Assembly (NCBI RefSeq): GCF_022347765.1
Contig: NZ_JAKRFZ010000020.1
Location: 1 to 64,000 of the forward strand
DNA from: Pseudoalteromonas sp. OOF1S-7
Lineage (GTDB): Bacteria; Pseudomonadota; Gammaproteobacteria; Enterobacterales; Alteromonadaceae
Reading direction: 5' to 3'
Length of the DNA: 64,000 nucleotides
Shown: positions 8,731 to 16,911 of the stretch, in pieces
Position numbering within the stretch: the first letter of the stretch is position 1
Layout of the letters: every line of letters starts with the position of its first letter
Made by a program: the position numbers and the translations under genes
Notes under the pieces: generated by a model
What the model saw: only the letters and a program-made list of their open reading frames with translations
What the model was told of the DNA's origin: nothing
Database searches by the model: none

Positions 8731-9243
8731 TTACTGGTCTACAAAAATCAGTGAATCGGTATCAAAGCCCCGCTCGGCCGCCATACGCACAAACTTGTCG
8801 ATAATACCCTGGTCGACTTGCGGGGTTCTTGAAAGCAGCCACAAATAATCTGTGTCCGGGCCTGAAACAAAGGCATACTGGTAGTTGTCATGATCCAGTT
8901 CAAACACCACGTAGGCACCATAAAACGGACCAAAGAATGACACTTTCAGATAAGCTTCATTATCCTGATTGACAAAAAATGCTTTGCCCTCGGCTTCTCG
9001 CCACTGGTTTTCCTCGGCATTAAAACCACGATTGATGACCTTTACGCCACCATCATCGCGCATGCTGTACTGGGCCGTGACTTTGCTCAGCCCGCGCTCA
9101 AAAGAGTGATCAAGCCGGGCAATTTCATACCACTTACCCAGATAGCGATTAAGCTCAAAATTCCCCACGGGCTGCACACCCTGCGGCATGCCCAGACAGC
9201 TGCTAAGGACCAGCGTCATCATAATAATTAACAGTGTTTTCAA
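8731..9243 (-). CDS. blc: outer-membrane lipoprotein lipocalin (Blc family)
   Basis: The 170-residue protein begins with a lipoprotein signal (TLVLSSC, with Cys as the lipidation site) and then the lipocalin hallmark GKWYEIARLDHSFERGL near residues 36-52, typical of bacterial Blc, which binds lysophospholipids or fatty acids at the envelope. A second conserved block lies in the middle (AEGKAFF and LKVSFFGPFYGAYVVFELD), and the C-terminal part has the expected YLWLLSRTPQV. Length matches the family. It is convergent with the histidine kinase gene, 17 bp apart. Confidence 0.93.
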   Translation of the reverse strand: MKTLLIIMMTLVLSSCLGMPQGVQPVGNFELNRYLGKWYEIARLDHSFERGLSKVTAQYSMRDDGGVKVINRGFNAEENQWREAEGKAFFVNQDNEAYLKVSFFGPFYGAYVVFELDHDNYQYAFVSGPDTDYLWLLSRTPQVDQGIIDKFVRMAAERGFDTDSLIFVDQ

Positions 9244-9354
9244 TGTGTGCCCCTTCTAAACCGACAGACTCTATTACGGCTAAGAAAACGCGCCGGTTCA
9301 CTGTTTGGTGAATTTACCTTAACACAGATATATATCAGTCATATCACGGCGCAC

Positions 9355-9802
9355 CAAACGCCGTCATCCTGGCCTGCGAGCCGGGAACCACCAAGCGTAG
9401 CGTTAATGCCAAAGGGAACGAAAGTGGTGTCGGTAAGCAGATCCCGTGTCGGAGCACGGGATGACCGAGGGGGCATTGAGCACAGAATCGCTCTAAACAC
9501 CGTCATCCCGGCCTGCGAGCCGGGAACCACTAAGCGTAGCGTTAATGCCAAAGGGAACGAAAGTGGTGTCGGTAAGCAGATCCCGTGTCGGAGCTCGGGA
9601 TGACCGAGGGGGCATTGAGCACAGAATCGCTCTAAACACCGACATCCCGGCCTGCGAGCCGGGAACCACCAAGCGTAGCGTTAATGCCAAAGGGAACGAA
9701 AGTGGTGTCGGTAAGCAGATCCCGTGTCGGAGCACGGGATGACCGAAGGAGGTGTTGGGAAGAGACTCGCTCTAAACGCCGTCGCCCCGGCCTGCGAGCC
9801 CA
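9355..9802. repeat. tandem 139-140 bp palindromic repeats, cluster 1
   Basis: Three full units and a partial fourth, with the CCCGGC core at 9368 (as CCTGGC), 9507, 9646 and 9786. Each unit has two hairpins: CCCGGC-ctgcga-GCCGGG and ATCCCGTG-tcggag-CACGGGAT, joined by a conserved spacer containing accaagcgtagcgttaatg. Open frames across it are artefacts of the repeat. The same unit forms cluster 2 at 14.2-14.9 kb. Confidence 0.9.
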
Positions 9803-9811
9803 ATAGTTCAA

Positions 9812-10147
9812 TCAGGCTTTTTTAACGAATTTGGCTGTGACCATCATTTCGCCCACGCCATCGACCTTACAATCCAGTTCATGATCTTTTTTGTCCAGCA
9901 CACGGCGGACCAGGGCCTTGGTGCCAATTTTGATCACCTGAGAGCTGCCTTTGATTTTCAGATCTTTGATAACCGTCACCTTGTCGCCGTCGGCCAGCAA
10001 TGCGCCGTTGGCATCTTTTACCTGGATCAGATCGTCTTCATTGACTTCATGTGGGTTCCACTCATAAGCACACTCAGGGCAAACCAGATTACTCTGGTCC
10101 TGATAAACATATTCAGAGTTACATTTTGGGCAAGGAGGTAAAGACAT
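9812..10147 (-). CDS. phnA: PhnA/YjdM-type zinc-ribbon protein
   Basis: The 111-residue cytoplasmic protein opens with a zinc ribbon, CPKCNSEY and CPECAYEW, followed by the PhnA domain with VKDANGALLADGDKVTVIKDLKIKG and ending KFVKKA. Size and sequence match the PhnA/YjdM family. Despite the name, most members are not known to act in phosphonate breakdown, and no phosphonate genes lie nearby. It stands alone, next to the palindromic repeat cluster. Confidence 0.93.
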   Translation of the reverse strand: MSLPPCPKCNSEYVYQDQSNLVCPECAYEWNPHEVNEDDLIQVKDANGALLADGDKVTVIKDLKIKGSSQVIKIGTKALVRRVLDKKDHELDCKVDGVGEMMVTAKFVKKA

Positions 10148-10263
10148 AATTACTTACTACATATTGATTCATTTGGTCTGCATAGTAATGGCTCAGCCCC
10201 GGATGTGCCAGTGCTAAGCCTATATTTATTGATTTAGTGCAGGTGAGCATAAACGCGTCACGA

Positions 10264-11133
10264 TTATAGGCCGCTTTTGGCCTGCGCTATCACAGTGTGT
10301 ACTCTGGCTGGCAAGCGGCCCCGCCGCGCTGTGCACAGGTAAATAGTTTCACTCACGGGGTGTTCCAGCGAATGAACGCGTATTTGTTCCTGCCGGGCAA
10401 AGGCCTCAACCGCAAAAGCAGGCAACACAGTAAACCCGATCCCCCGGCTAACGGGCTCGAGGATCAGGTTGATCTGGTTAGAAAAGCCTTTGCGTGCAAA
10501 CTGAGCACAGTGCTGAAACTGCGCAAAATTGGCACTGAGCAACAGTTCGCTGTGATGTGCGCCATCGGGATGGTCGATAAACCCCAGCGATTCCAGATTT
10601 TCCCAGCTTGGCGTATGTACCTTTGCTGGTGTTACCAATAACAAAGGCTCTGTGGCGATTGCCTCGCACCTGACCTCGGCCGATTTAGCCTTTAACGTGG
10701 TCAGGCCAAGTTCTGCGCTACCCTGTGCCACCGCCTTGATGATTGTCTCATTCGGTGCAAAGCGGTGATCAATGACAAGCTCAGGGTGGCGCGTCTGCAG
10801 TGCCAGCAAGTGCGGATATAACCTGAGTCCGACACTGCCGGGTGACATCACCCTGACTGCGCCTTCAAACGGCGGATCCTCGCCGATACTGGACTCAAGG
10901 TCCGACAAACTTTGCAGAATTTGCTTTGCCTGCGTGCGCAACCGTTGCCCGGCCTCCGTCAGCACAACCTGCTTGCCGTCGCGCAGCAGCAAAGCAACGC
11001 CAAAGTGCGCCTCTAACTTTTGCACATGCTGGCTCACACCCGATTGTGTCATATGCAGCTGCTCAGCCGTGCGGGTAAAGTGCCCAATTCGAGCCAGGGC
11101 GCAAAATGTTCGTAGCCAGGTGTTATTAACCAT
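10264..11133 (-). CDS. LysR-family transcriptional regulator
   Basis: The 289-residue protein has an N-terminal winged helix-turn-helix (about residues 5-62; HFTRTAEQLHMTQSGVSQHVQKLE) and a substrate-binding effector domain from about 90. The ATG at 11133 is preferred over a GTG one codon upstream. It is divergent from the VOC gene at 11228 across a 94 bp AT-rich gap, the usual arrangement for a LysR protein and its target. The effector is not known. Confidence 0.9.
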   Translation of the reverse strand: MVNNTWLRTFCALARIGHFTRTAEQLHMTQSGVSQHVQKLEAHFGVALLLRDGKQVVLTEAGQRLRTQAKQILQSLSDLESSIGEDPPFEGAVRVMSPGSVGLRLYPHLLALQTRHPELVIDHRFAPNETIIKAVAQGSAELGLTTLKAKSAEVRCEAIATEPLLLVTPAKVHTPSWENLESLGFIDHPDGAHHSELLLSANFAQFQHCAQFARKGFSNQINLILEPVSRGIGFTVLPAFAVEAFARQEQIRVHSLEHPVSETIYLCTARRGRLPARVHTVIAQAKSGL

Positions 11134-11227
11134 CACAAAATATACTTATTTTGATTATTTTTAATAATTTTACTTGATAGTTGAGTCTTTGTAACCTGCA
11201 CAGTATTCAAACAGAGGAGAGCATTCT

Positions 11228-11734
11228 ATGAGCCAGGTTTATCCACGTAATTTTTCGCATATTGGCATCTCAGTCCCCGACCTGGAAAAGGCCGTTGAGT
11301 TTTACACTCAGGTAATGGGCTGGTATGTCATTATGGCCCCCACCGACATTGTTGAAGACGACAGCGCCATCGGAGAAATGTGCACCGACGTATTTGGCGC
11401 GGGCTGGAAGCGCTTTCGCATTGCGCACTTGTCTACCGGCGATCGCATTGGCGTAGAGCTGTTTCAGTTCGATAACCAGACCAACCCCGATAATAATTTT
11501 GAATACTGGAAAACCGGTGTCTTTCATTTTTGTGTGCAAGATCCGGATGTGGAAGGTCTGGCAGATAAAATCGTGGCCGCAGGTGGTAAAAGGCGAATGG
11601 AAAAGCCGCGCTATTACTACCCCGGCGAAAAACCCTATCGGATGATTTATATGGAAGACCCGTTTGGCAACATCGTTGAGATTTACAGCCACAGTTATGA
11701 GCTAATTTACAGCGCAGGCGCCTATCAGGAATAA
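11228..11734 (+). CDS. VOC-superfamily protein (glyoxalase/dioxygenase fold)
   Basis: The 168-residue protein has the paired beta-alpha-beta-beta-beta modules of the vicinal-oxygen-chelate fold. Likely metal ligands are a His in FSHIGISVPDLEKAV near residue 12, a His in GVFHFCVQDPD near residue 97, and a Glu in DPFGNIVEIY near residue 155. The ATG follows GAGGAGAG. It is probably controlled by the divergent LysR regulator. The reaction cannot be told: lactoylglutathione lyase, extradiol dioxygenase and resistance proteins share this fold. Confidence 0.85.
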   Translation: MSQVYPRNFSHIGISVPDLEKAVEFYTQVMGWYVIMAPTDIVEDDSAIGEMCTDVFGAGWKRFRIAHLSTGDRIGVELFQFDNQTNPDNNFEYWKTGVFHFCVQDPDVEGLADKIVAAGGKRRMEKPRYYYPGEKPYRMIYMEDPFGNIVEIYSHSYELIYSAGAYQE

Positions 11735-11765
11735 CACCGCACGGGGCTGAACATATCGGCCCCGC

Positions 11766-11960
11766 TTATTTACCGACTTGCTTGTTAGCGCCCCACAGCG
11801 CAACACCCAGGGCTATGCCAGCGCTGGCACACGGAGCAATGGAAAAAGCCAGGATATCAAAGGTTACCCCAGCTATTACGCCAATGGCAGTCCCGATACC
11901 TGCACCAATTCCAATATACAAGCCCGGATTAGGTCCGGCCTCAGCTTGCTTGTCTGTCAT
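11766..11960 (-). CDS. small glycine-rich membrane protein
   Basis: The 64-residue protein, started at the ATG with GGAAATAAAC upstream, is mostly two hydrophobic segments rich in Gly and Ala (IGIGAGIGTAIGVIAGV and IAPCASAGIALGVALWG), a glycine-zipper-like pattern. An upstream extension of 23 codons is possible but has no ribosome site. The function is unknown. It is divergent from the two-component operon, and a shared palindrome lies in the gap between them. Confidence 0.65.
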   Translation of the reverse strand: MTDKQAEAGPNPGLYIGIGAGIGTAIGVIAGVTFDILAFSIAPCASAGIALGVALWGANKQVGK

Positions 11961-12023
11961 GTTTATTTCCTTATGCCCATCATAAATTGGCTTAATCTTA
12001 TACACAGGCGCAAAAAAAGCACA

Positions 12024-12037
12024 ATACAAAATTGTAT
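12024..12037. promoter_or_regulatory. 14 bp palindrome ATACAA-N2-TTGTAT, site 1
   Basis: A perfect inverted repeat 60 bp before the response-regulator ATG and 64 bp before the divergent small membrane gene. The same palindrome (different central two bases) occurs at 14934-14947 before the DUF1800 gene. Such symmetric sites are typical regulator operators; which protein binds is unknown. Confidence 0.45.
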
Positions 12038-12096
12038 GCCAAAGCGGTGCGAAAATACGATATGCTTTAACGCAGTGACGCTAGCCTCAGGTTTGT

Positions 12097-12780
12097 ATGC
12101 ATATTTTATTAGTTGAAGATGACCCGGATACGGCCGAGTTTATCTGCGCCGGGCTGGCGCAGCACAATGCCCGCGTGCAGCATTGCAATAATGCTGAGCA
12201 GGCTATGCTCAGCGCCTCTGCCACTGCCTTTGATGTGATTATTTTTGACCGCCTGTTGCCCAACATGGACGGTCTGGACGCTGTCAGGGTGTTGCGCGCC
12301 AGTAAAGTCAGGACACCCATCATCATGCTCACCGCACTGAGTGATACCGCCGATCGGGTCGCCGGGCTTGAAGCCGGCGCCGACGATTATCTGGTCAAAC
12401 CCTTTGCCTTTGCCGAGCTGTATGCCCGTTTAAAGGCCCTTGCCAGGCGTCAGCCGCTCAGAGCAGATACACTGGAGCTGGTGATTGGCGAGCTGCGGCT
12501 CAACCGCACTTCGCGCCGGGTATACAGGGCCGGACAAGAAATTGAGCTGATGCCCAAGGAATATCAGATCCTGGAATACATGATGCAAAACCCCGAGCAG
12601 CTGATCACCAAAACCATGTTACTGGAACAAGTCTGGGGGTTTAGTTTCGACCCCAAAACCAGCCTGGTGCAAACCCATGTCAGCCGCCTGCGCAATAAGC
12701 TGGATAAGCCCTTTGCCTTTGACATGATCAAAACCATTCGTGGCAGCGGTTATCTGCTGACGGGCAGTCACTATGATTAA
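12097..12780 (+). CDS. OmpR/PhoB-family response regulator
   Basis: The 227-residue protein has a receiver domain (1-120; acidic pair EDD, phospho-acceptor Asp51 in FDRLLPNMDG, conserved Lys in LVKPFAF) and a winged-helix DNA-binding domain (about 128-225; LMPKEYQILEYM and LVQTHVSRLRNKLDK). It overlaps the start of the kinase gene by 8 bp. The pair sits directly before the DUF1800/DUF1501 operon, a possible target. Confidence 0.93.
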   Translation: MHILLVEDDPDTAEFICAGLAQHNARVQHCNNAEQAMLSASATAFDVIIFDRLLPNMDGLDAVRVLRASKVRTPIIMLTALSDTADRVAGLEAGADDYLVKPFAFAELYARLKALARRQPLRADTLELVIGELRLNRTSRRVYRAGQEIELMPKEYQILEYMMQNPEQLITKTMLLEQVWGFSFDPKTSLVQTHVSRLRNKLDKPFAFDMIKTIRGSGYLLTGSHYD

Positions 12781-14155
12781 CCGTTATCATCTTAAGCACA
12801 CAGCACTGCTTGGCGGCACGCTCTGGGCCACCCTGCTGTTGCTGTTGTGGTTCACAGGTCAGCTGTTGGTGTGGCAGGATAAACAAGCGCAGCAACATGA
12901 GTTTGAGGAGTTTCTGGGCGAGATTGAGAGCGCGCTGGAAGAGCATGGCCTGGAACACGTGTTACAGGAATTTGAGCTGGAGGAAGATGAAGTCTGGCCC
13001 GATAGCGAAGCGCAAACCCATTTGTTCGACGAAGGCTGGCTGGTTGCACTGTTTAAGCAAGAGCGGCTACTTTTGGGCGCCAATACCAGGCTGACCGTGG
13101 CCTCAACGCCGCAGTGGCAAAGCGTATCACTTGGCGAGGAAGGCAATGTAGAACTGCTGTCAGCTTCGGTGAACTTACCCGACGACCTGCAACTGCATTA
13201 CTGGCAAAAGCGAGACGAACTGCACACCCACAGAGCCGAGTTTTATACGCAAATAACACACTGGTTTGCGCTGCTCAGCCTGCCACTGATTTTAGCAGCC
13301 ATTGCCTGGTTGCAGTACAAGCGCACCCGCACTTTGCAGGCACTCTCTGATCAACTCGCTCAGGTGGCCCACTCGCCGGATTCAAAGCGCACTGACGTCA
13401 GCACCTCAAACCCGGACATAGTTGCGCTCAGCCTTGCCATTAACCGCATGCTGGATGAAATCACCCGGCTGCATGGCAACCTGAAAACCATGTCGGTGGG
13501 GATCGCCCACGATCTGAAAACCCCTTTATCGCGCATTTCAAATCGCCTGCAAAGTATGGTTCAGGACGTCGACAACCCGGCAATCCTGGAAGGCCATATC
13601 GACAAAGCCAACAATGAACTGGCGCAGGTCATCAATACCTTTAACAACCTGGTGCGTCTCAATGCCATCGAATCGGGTAAGCATATTCAGGGCTTTAAAA
13701 CCTTTGATTTATCAGCCCTGATCGACGAACTGGCACAAAGCTATCAGCCCGTCTTTGAAGACAGCGGCCGACGCTTTGAGGTGTCGATTGTGCCCGCCGT
13801 GCATTGTCATGGCGACCGCGACTTACTGGGCCAGTTGATCTGCAACTTACTGGAAAATGCATTGGAACACAGCCACAGTGATGCCCATGTCTGGCTGCGG
13901 CTACAAAATCATACCGACAGCGCCCTGCTGCAAGTTGGTGACGATGGCCCCGGGATCCCTCTGGGCGACCAGCCAAAAGTCTTTGATAAGTTCTATCGTG
14001 CCGATATCAGCCGCGGCCGCCCTGGCAATGGCCTTGGACTCAGCATAGTGCGGGCCATTTGCGACGTACATAAAGCGCATCTATGCCTACTTGAACAACA
14101 GCCTGGTGCCGTATTTAATATTGAGATCCCCATACGCTCTGCACGGAGTGATTAG
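12773..14155 (+). CDS. sensor histidine kinase
   Basis: The 460-residue inner-membrane kinase has two membrane helices (about 12-33 and 162-182) that enclose a periplasmic domain of about 125 residues rich in Glu and Asp, then HAMP, a phospho-acceptor block SVGIAHDLKTPLSRISNRLQ (His near 246) and an ATPase domain (N-box CNLLENALEHS, G1 DDGPGIP, G2 GNGLGLSIVRAI). The acidic periplasmic stretch (EEFLGEIESALEEHG, EFELEEDEVWPD) resembles those that sense cations or cationic peptides; this is only a suggestion. It is translationally coupled to the regulator. Confidence 0.92.
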   Translation: MINRYHLKHTALLGGTLWATLLLLLWFTGQLLVWQDKQAQQHEFEEFLGEIESALEEHGLEHVLQEFELEEDEVWPDSEAQTHLFDEGWLVALFKQERLLLGANTRLTVASTPQWQSVSLGEEGNVELLSASVNLPDDLQLHYWQKRDELHTHRAEFYTQITHWFALLSLPLILAAIAWLQYKRTRTLQALSDQLAQVAHSPDSKRTDVSTSNPDIVALSLAINRMLDEITRLHGNLKTMSVGIAHDLKTPLSRISNRLQSMVQDVDNPAILEGHIDKANNELAQVINTFNNLVRLNAIESGKHIQGFKTFDLSALIDELAQSYQPVFEDSGRRFEVSIVPAVHCHGDRDLLGQLICNLLENALEHSHSDAHVWLRLQNHTDSALLQVGDDGPGIPLGDQPKVFDKFYRADISRGRPGNGLGLSIVRAICDVHKAHLCLLEQQPGAVFNIEIPIRSARSD

Positions 14156-14194
14156 TGCTAGCTGGTGTGGCTCTATTATTTATCTCCTAGGCAC

Positions 14195-14935
14195 ACTTCT
14201 CGATTTCGGCACCCCGGCCTGCGAGCCGGGTACTGCCAAGCGCAGCGAAAAAATCTCTTTGAACTAAGGTATTGTCGGCAAATCGATCCCGTGTCGGAGC
14301 ACGGGATGACCGAGGGGCGTTGGGCACAGAGTCACTCTAAACACCGTCATCCCGGCCTGCGAACCGGGAACCACCAAGCGTAGCGTTAATACCACCAGGA
14401 ACAAAAGAGGTGTCGGTAAGCAGATCCCGTGTCGGGGCACGGGATGACCGAGCGGGCGTTGGGAGCAGAGTCGCTATGAACACCGTCATCTAGGCCTGCG
14501 AGCCGGGAACCACCAAGCGTAATATTAATGCCAGAGAGAACGAAAGAGGTGCCGGTAAGCAGGTCCCGTGTCGGAGCACGGGATGACCCTGGGGGCGTTA
14601 GGAGCAGAGCCGCTCTAAACACCGTCATCCCGGCCTGCGAGCCGGGAACCACTTAACGTAGCGTTCATGCCAAAGGGAACGAATGAGATGTCGGTAAACA
14701 GATCCCGTGTCGGAGCACGGATGAACGAGGGGGCGTTGGGAGCAGAGCCGCTCAAAACACCGTCATCCCGGCCTGCGAGCCGGGAACCACTTAGCGTAGC
14801 GTTCATGCCAAAGGGAACGAATGAGATGTCGGTAAACAGATCCCGTGTCGGAGCACGGATGAACGAGGGGGCGTTGGGAGCAGAGCCGCTCAAAACACCG
14901 TCATCCCGGCCTGCGAGCCGGGAACCACCAAGCAT
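14195..14935. repeat. tandem 138-139 bp palindromic repeats, cluster 2
   Basis: Six copies of the unit seen at 9.4-9.8 kb, with cores at 14213, 14351, 14490, 14629, 14767 and 14905; the last is cut short after the first hairpin. Copies 4 and 5 are nearly identical and share a one-base loss in the second hairpin (cacggatgaac), so they arose by recent local duplication. The cluster separates the kinase gene from the DUF1800 operon. Confidence 0.9.
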
Positions 14936-14947
14936 ACAATTTTGTAT
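14934..14947. promoter_or_regulatory. 14 bp palindrome ATACAA-N2-TTGTAT, site 2
   Basis: A perfect inverted repeat 81 bp before the DUF1800 start, at the end of the repeat cluster; identical in both arms to the palindrome at 12024-12037. Confidence 0.45.
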
Positions 14948-15028
14948 TAAAGCCGTATGGCAACTGTATAACCTTTCCAAGCGGTTTCGCTCTAGACTTA
15001 ATGCATCCCTAAGTAAGAGAGTGAAACC

Positions 15029-16900
15029 ATGTTTAGACTAACCCCGCTTAACATACTGCTGCTCAGCGTTTGCCTGGGCCTGGCCGGGTGTGGTGGCAGT
15101 GATACCAATCACAGCGCCCAGGACAATACAAACAATGACGCAAACCCCACGGCCCCCGTACAACCCGATCCGGGTGGTTCAGGCGGAAATAATTCCGACT
15201 CAGATGGTGGCAGCACGGGAGAGGTACCCGACGACACGGTATCCGAAGCCGATCCGACCTTTGCCACCGCCGTCAGTACCTCACGGTTTTTGCAACAGGC
15301 CACCTTTGGGACCCGGCCACAGGACTTGGACACACTGACGGGAAAAAGCGCATCAAGCTGGTTTAAAGCACAACTTAAAGTACCGCCCAGCCTGATCATG
15401 CCGGTGGTGAGCGAGTTTACCCCACCGCCCACTGCAGAAGATGATTTTAATGCGCTGTACATCGAATCGACCAGTGTCGCCTTCTGGCGCCATGCCATTG
15501 CCGGTGAAGACCAGCTGCGTCAGCGCATGGCGTTTGCCCTGTCTGAGCTTTTGGTGGTCTCCAATGCGGGCGGCGAAGAGCTGACCGACATACCAGAGGC
15601 CGTCGCCTCGTATCAGGATATCCTGATCCGGCATGCCTTTGGTAACTACCGGGAACTGCTCGAAGCGGTCACCTACTCTCCCGCGATGGGCTTTTACCTC
15701 ACCTATATGGGCAACCTCAAAGGCGATGAGGTTACCGGCAGAATGCCCGACGAAAACTACGCCCGCGAGTTACTGCAATTGTTCACCATTGGCGTGGTTG
15801 CTCTGAACCCGGACGGCACCGAGCAAAAAGATGACAATGGCGCAACAAAAGAGCTTTACACCAACCAGGACATCACCGGACTGGCACGGGTATTTACCGG
15901 CCTGGATATGGACTATGACACCTCAGATGCACAGGAAATAAACGAATTTGCGCTGCCCATGGCCGTCTACCCGGAGCATCACAGCGAAAAAAGCAAGACC
16001 TTTCTGGGCACCACCATCGCCGCAGGTACAGGACCCAAAGCATCGGTAACACAAGCGCTGGACCATATTTTTGCTCACCCGAATGTGCCGCCGTTTGTGT
16101 CAAAGCAGCTGATCCAGCGACTGGTCACGTCTAACCCCTCACCCGCTTACGTCGCTCGCGTTTCCGGGGCTTTCAGCGATGGTCAGGCCACTTTGCCCGA
16201 TGGTAGCGCTGTGGGAGACGGTCGCCGTGGCGATTTAATCGCAACCCTGGCCGCCATTTTGTTTGACCCAGAAGCCAGAGCAGATGCCACTGAACGCGGC
16301 GGCAAGATCCGCGAACCCATAGTACGCTTTACCCAGTGGGCGCGGGCATTCGCGGTCAAAAATATCACCCCCGAGTATCAGGGAATGCTCTGGGATACCC
16401 GAGACGCCAGCATGCTGGGCCAGCACCCGTACCGCTCTCCCAGTGTGTTCAATTTCTTCCGCCCGGGTTACACCGCGCCGGGCAGCCTGAGTGCGGCCAG
16501 TGGCATGGTGGCGCCCGAGTTGCAGATCACCAACGCCAGCACTATTACCGGCTACGCCAACTTTATGACTTACTATATTACCGGGTTACAGCAGGAAGTG
16601 GATGTTGAAGACTTGCAGGCCAGCTATGACGAAGAAAACATTCCGCTCAATGCCGAAAACGCCGTGGAGAGCTTTCTGGCAAGCTACGATGCCGAACAGG
16701 CACTTGCGGGCGACCCGGAAGCCTTAATCAATCATCTGGATCTGCTACTCTGCGCCGGACAGCTCAGTGCCACCAGCAAACAGCAGATCACACAAATCTT
16801 GCAAACGGTGGCGCAAAACGACGAAGCGGAGCCACTGAGACTGGTGCACCTGGCCGTTTTACTGGTGATGACCTCACCTGATTATTTAGTCCAGAAATAG
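15029..16900 (+). CDS. DUF1800-domain secreted lipoprotein
   Basis: The 623-residue protein starts with a lipoprotein signal (LGLAGCGG, Cys near residue 21), then a low-complexity linker rich in Asp, Asn, Ser and Gly (about 22-75), and a long DUF1800 domain with ATSRFLQQATFG-like start (here STSRFLQQATFGTRPQDLD), WFKAQL, RQRMAFALSELLVVS, NYARELLQLFTIGV and the end region HPYRSPSVFNFFRPGY. DUF1800 proteins are exported and almost always paired with a DUF1501 partner; their reaction is not known. The partner gene follows after 11 bp. A GAGAGTG ribosome site precedes the ATG. Confidence 0.9.
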   Translation: MFRLTPLNILLLSVCLGLAGCGGSDTNHSAQDNTNNDANPTAPVQPDPGGSGGNNSDSDGGSTGEVPDDTVSEADPTFATAVSTSRFLQQATFGTRPQDLDTLTGKSASSWFKAQLKVPPSLIMPVVSEFTPPPTAEDDFNALYIESTSVAFWRHAIAGEDQLRQRMAFALSELLVVSNAGGEELTDIPEAVASYQDILIRHAFGNYRELLEAVTYSPAMGFYLTYMGNLKGDEVTGRMPDENYARELLQLFTIGVVALNPDGTEQKDDNGATKELYTNQDITGLARVFTGLDMDYDTSDAQEINEFALPMAVYPEHHSEKSKTFLGTTIAAGTGPKASVTQALDHIFAHPNVPPFVSKQLIQRLVTSNPSPAYVARVSGAFSDGQATLPDGSAVGDGRRGDLIATLAAILFDPEARADATERGGKIREPIVRFTQWARAFAVKNITPEYQGMLWDTRDASMLGQHPYRSPSVFNFFRPGYTAPGSLSAASGMVAPELQITNASTITGYANFMTYYITGLQQEVDVEDLQASYDEENIPLNAENAVESFLASYDAEQALAGDPEALINHLDLLLCAGQLSATSKQQITQILQTVAQNDEAEPLRLVHLAVLLVMTSPDYLVQK

Positions 16901-16911
16901 GAGCAAAGCCC

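Noticed and set aside
9247..9742. Several open frames in the palindromic repeat cluster, and similar ones at 14.2-15.0 kb
   Set aside because: They translate the repeat units themselves (ASREPPS, GSRLAG and so on) and occur on both strands; they are artefacts.
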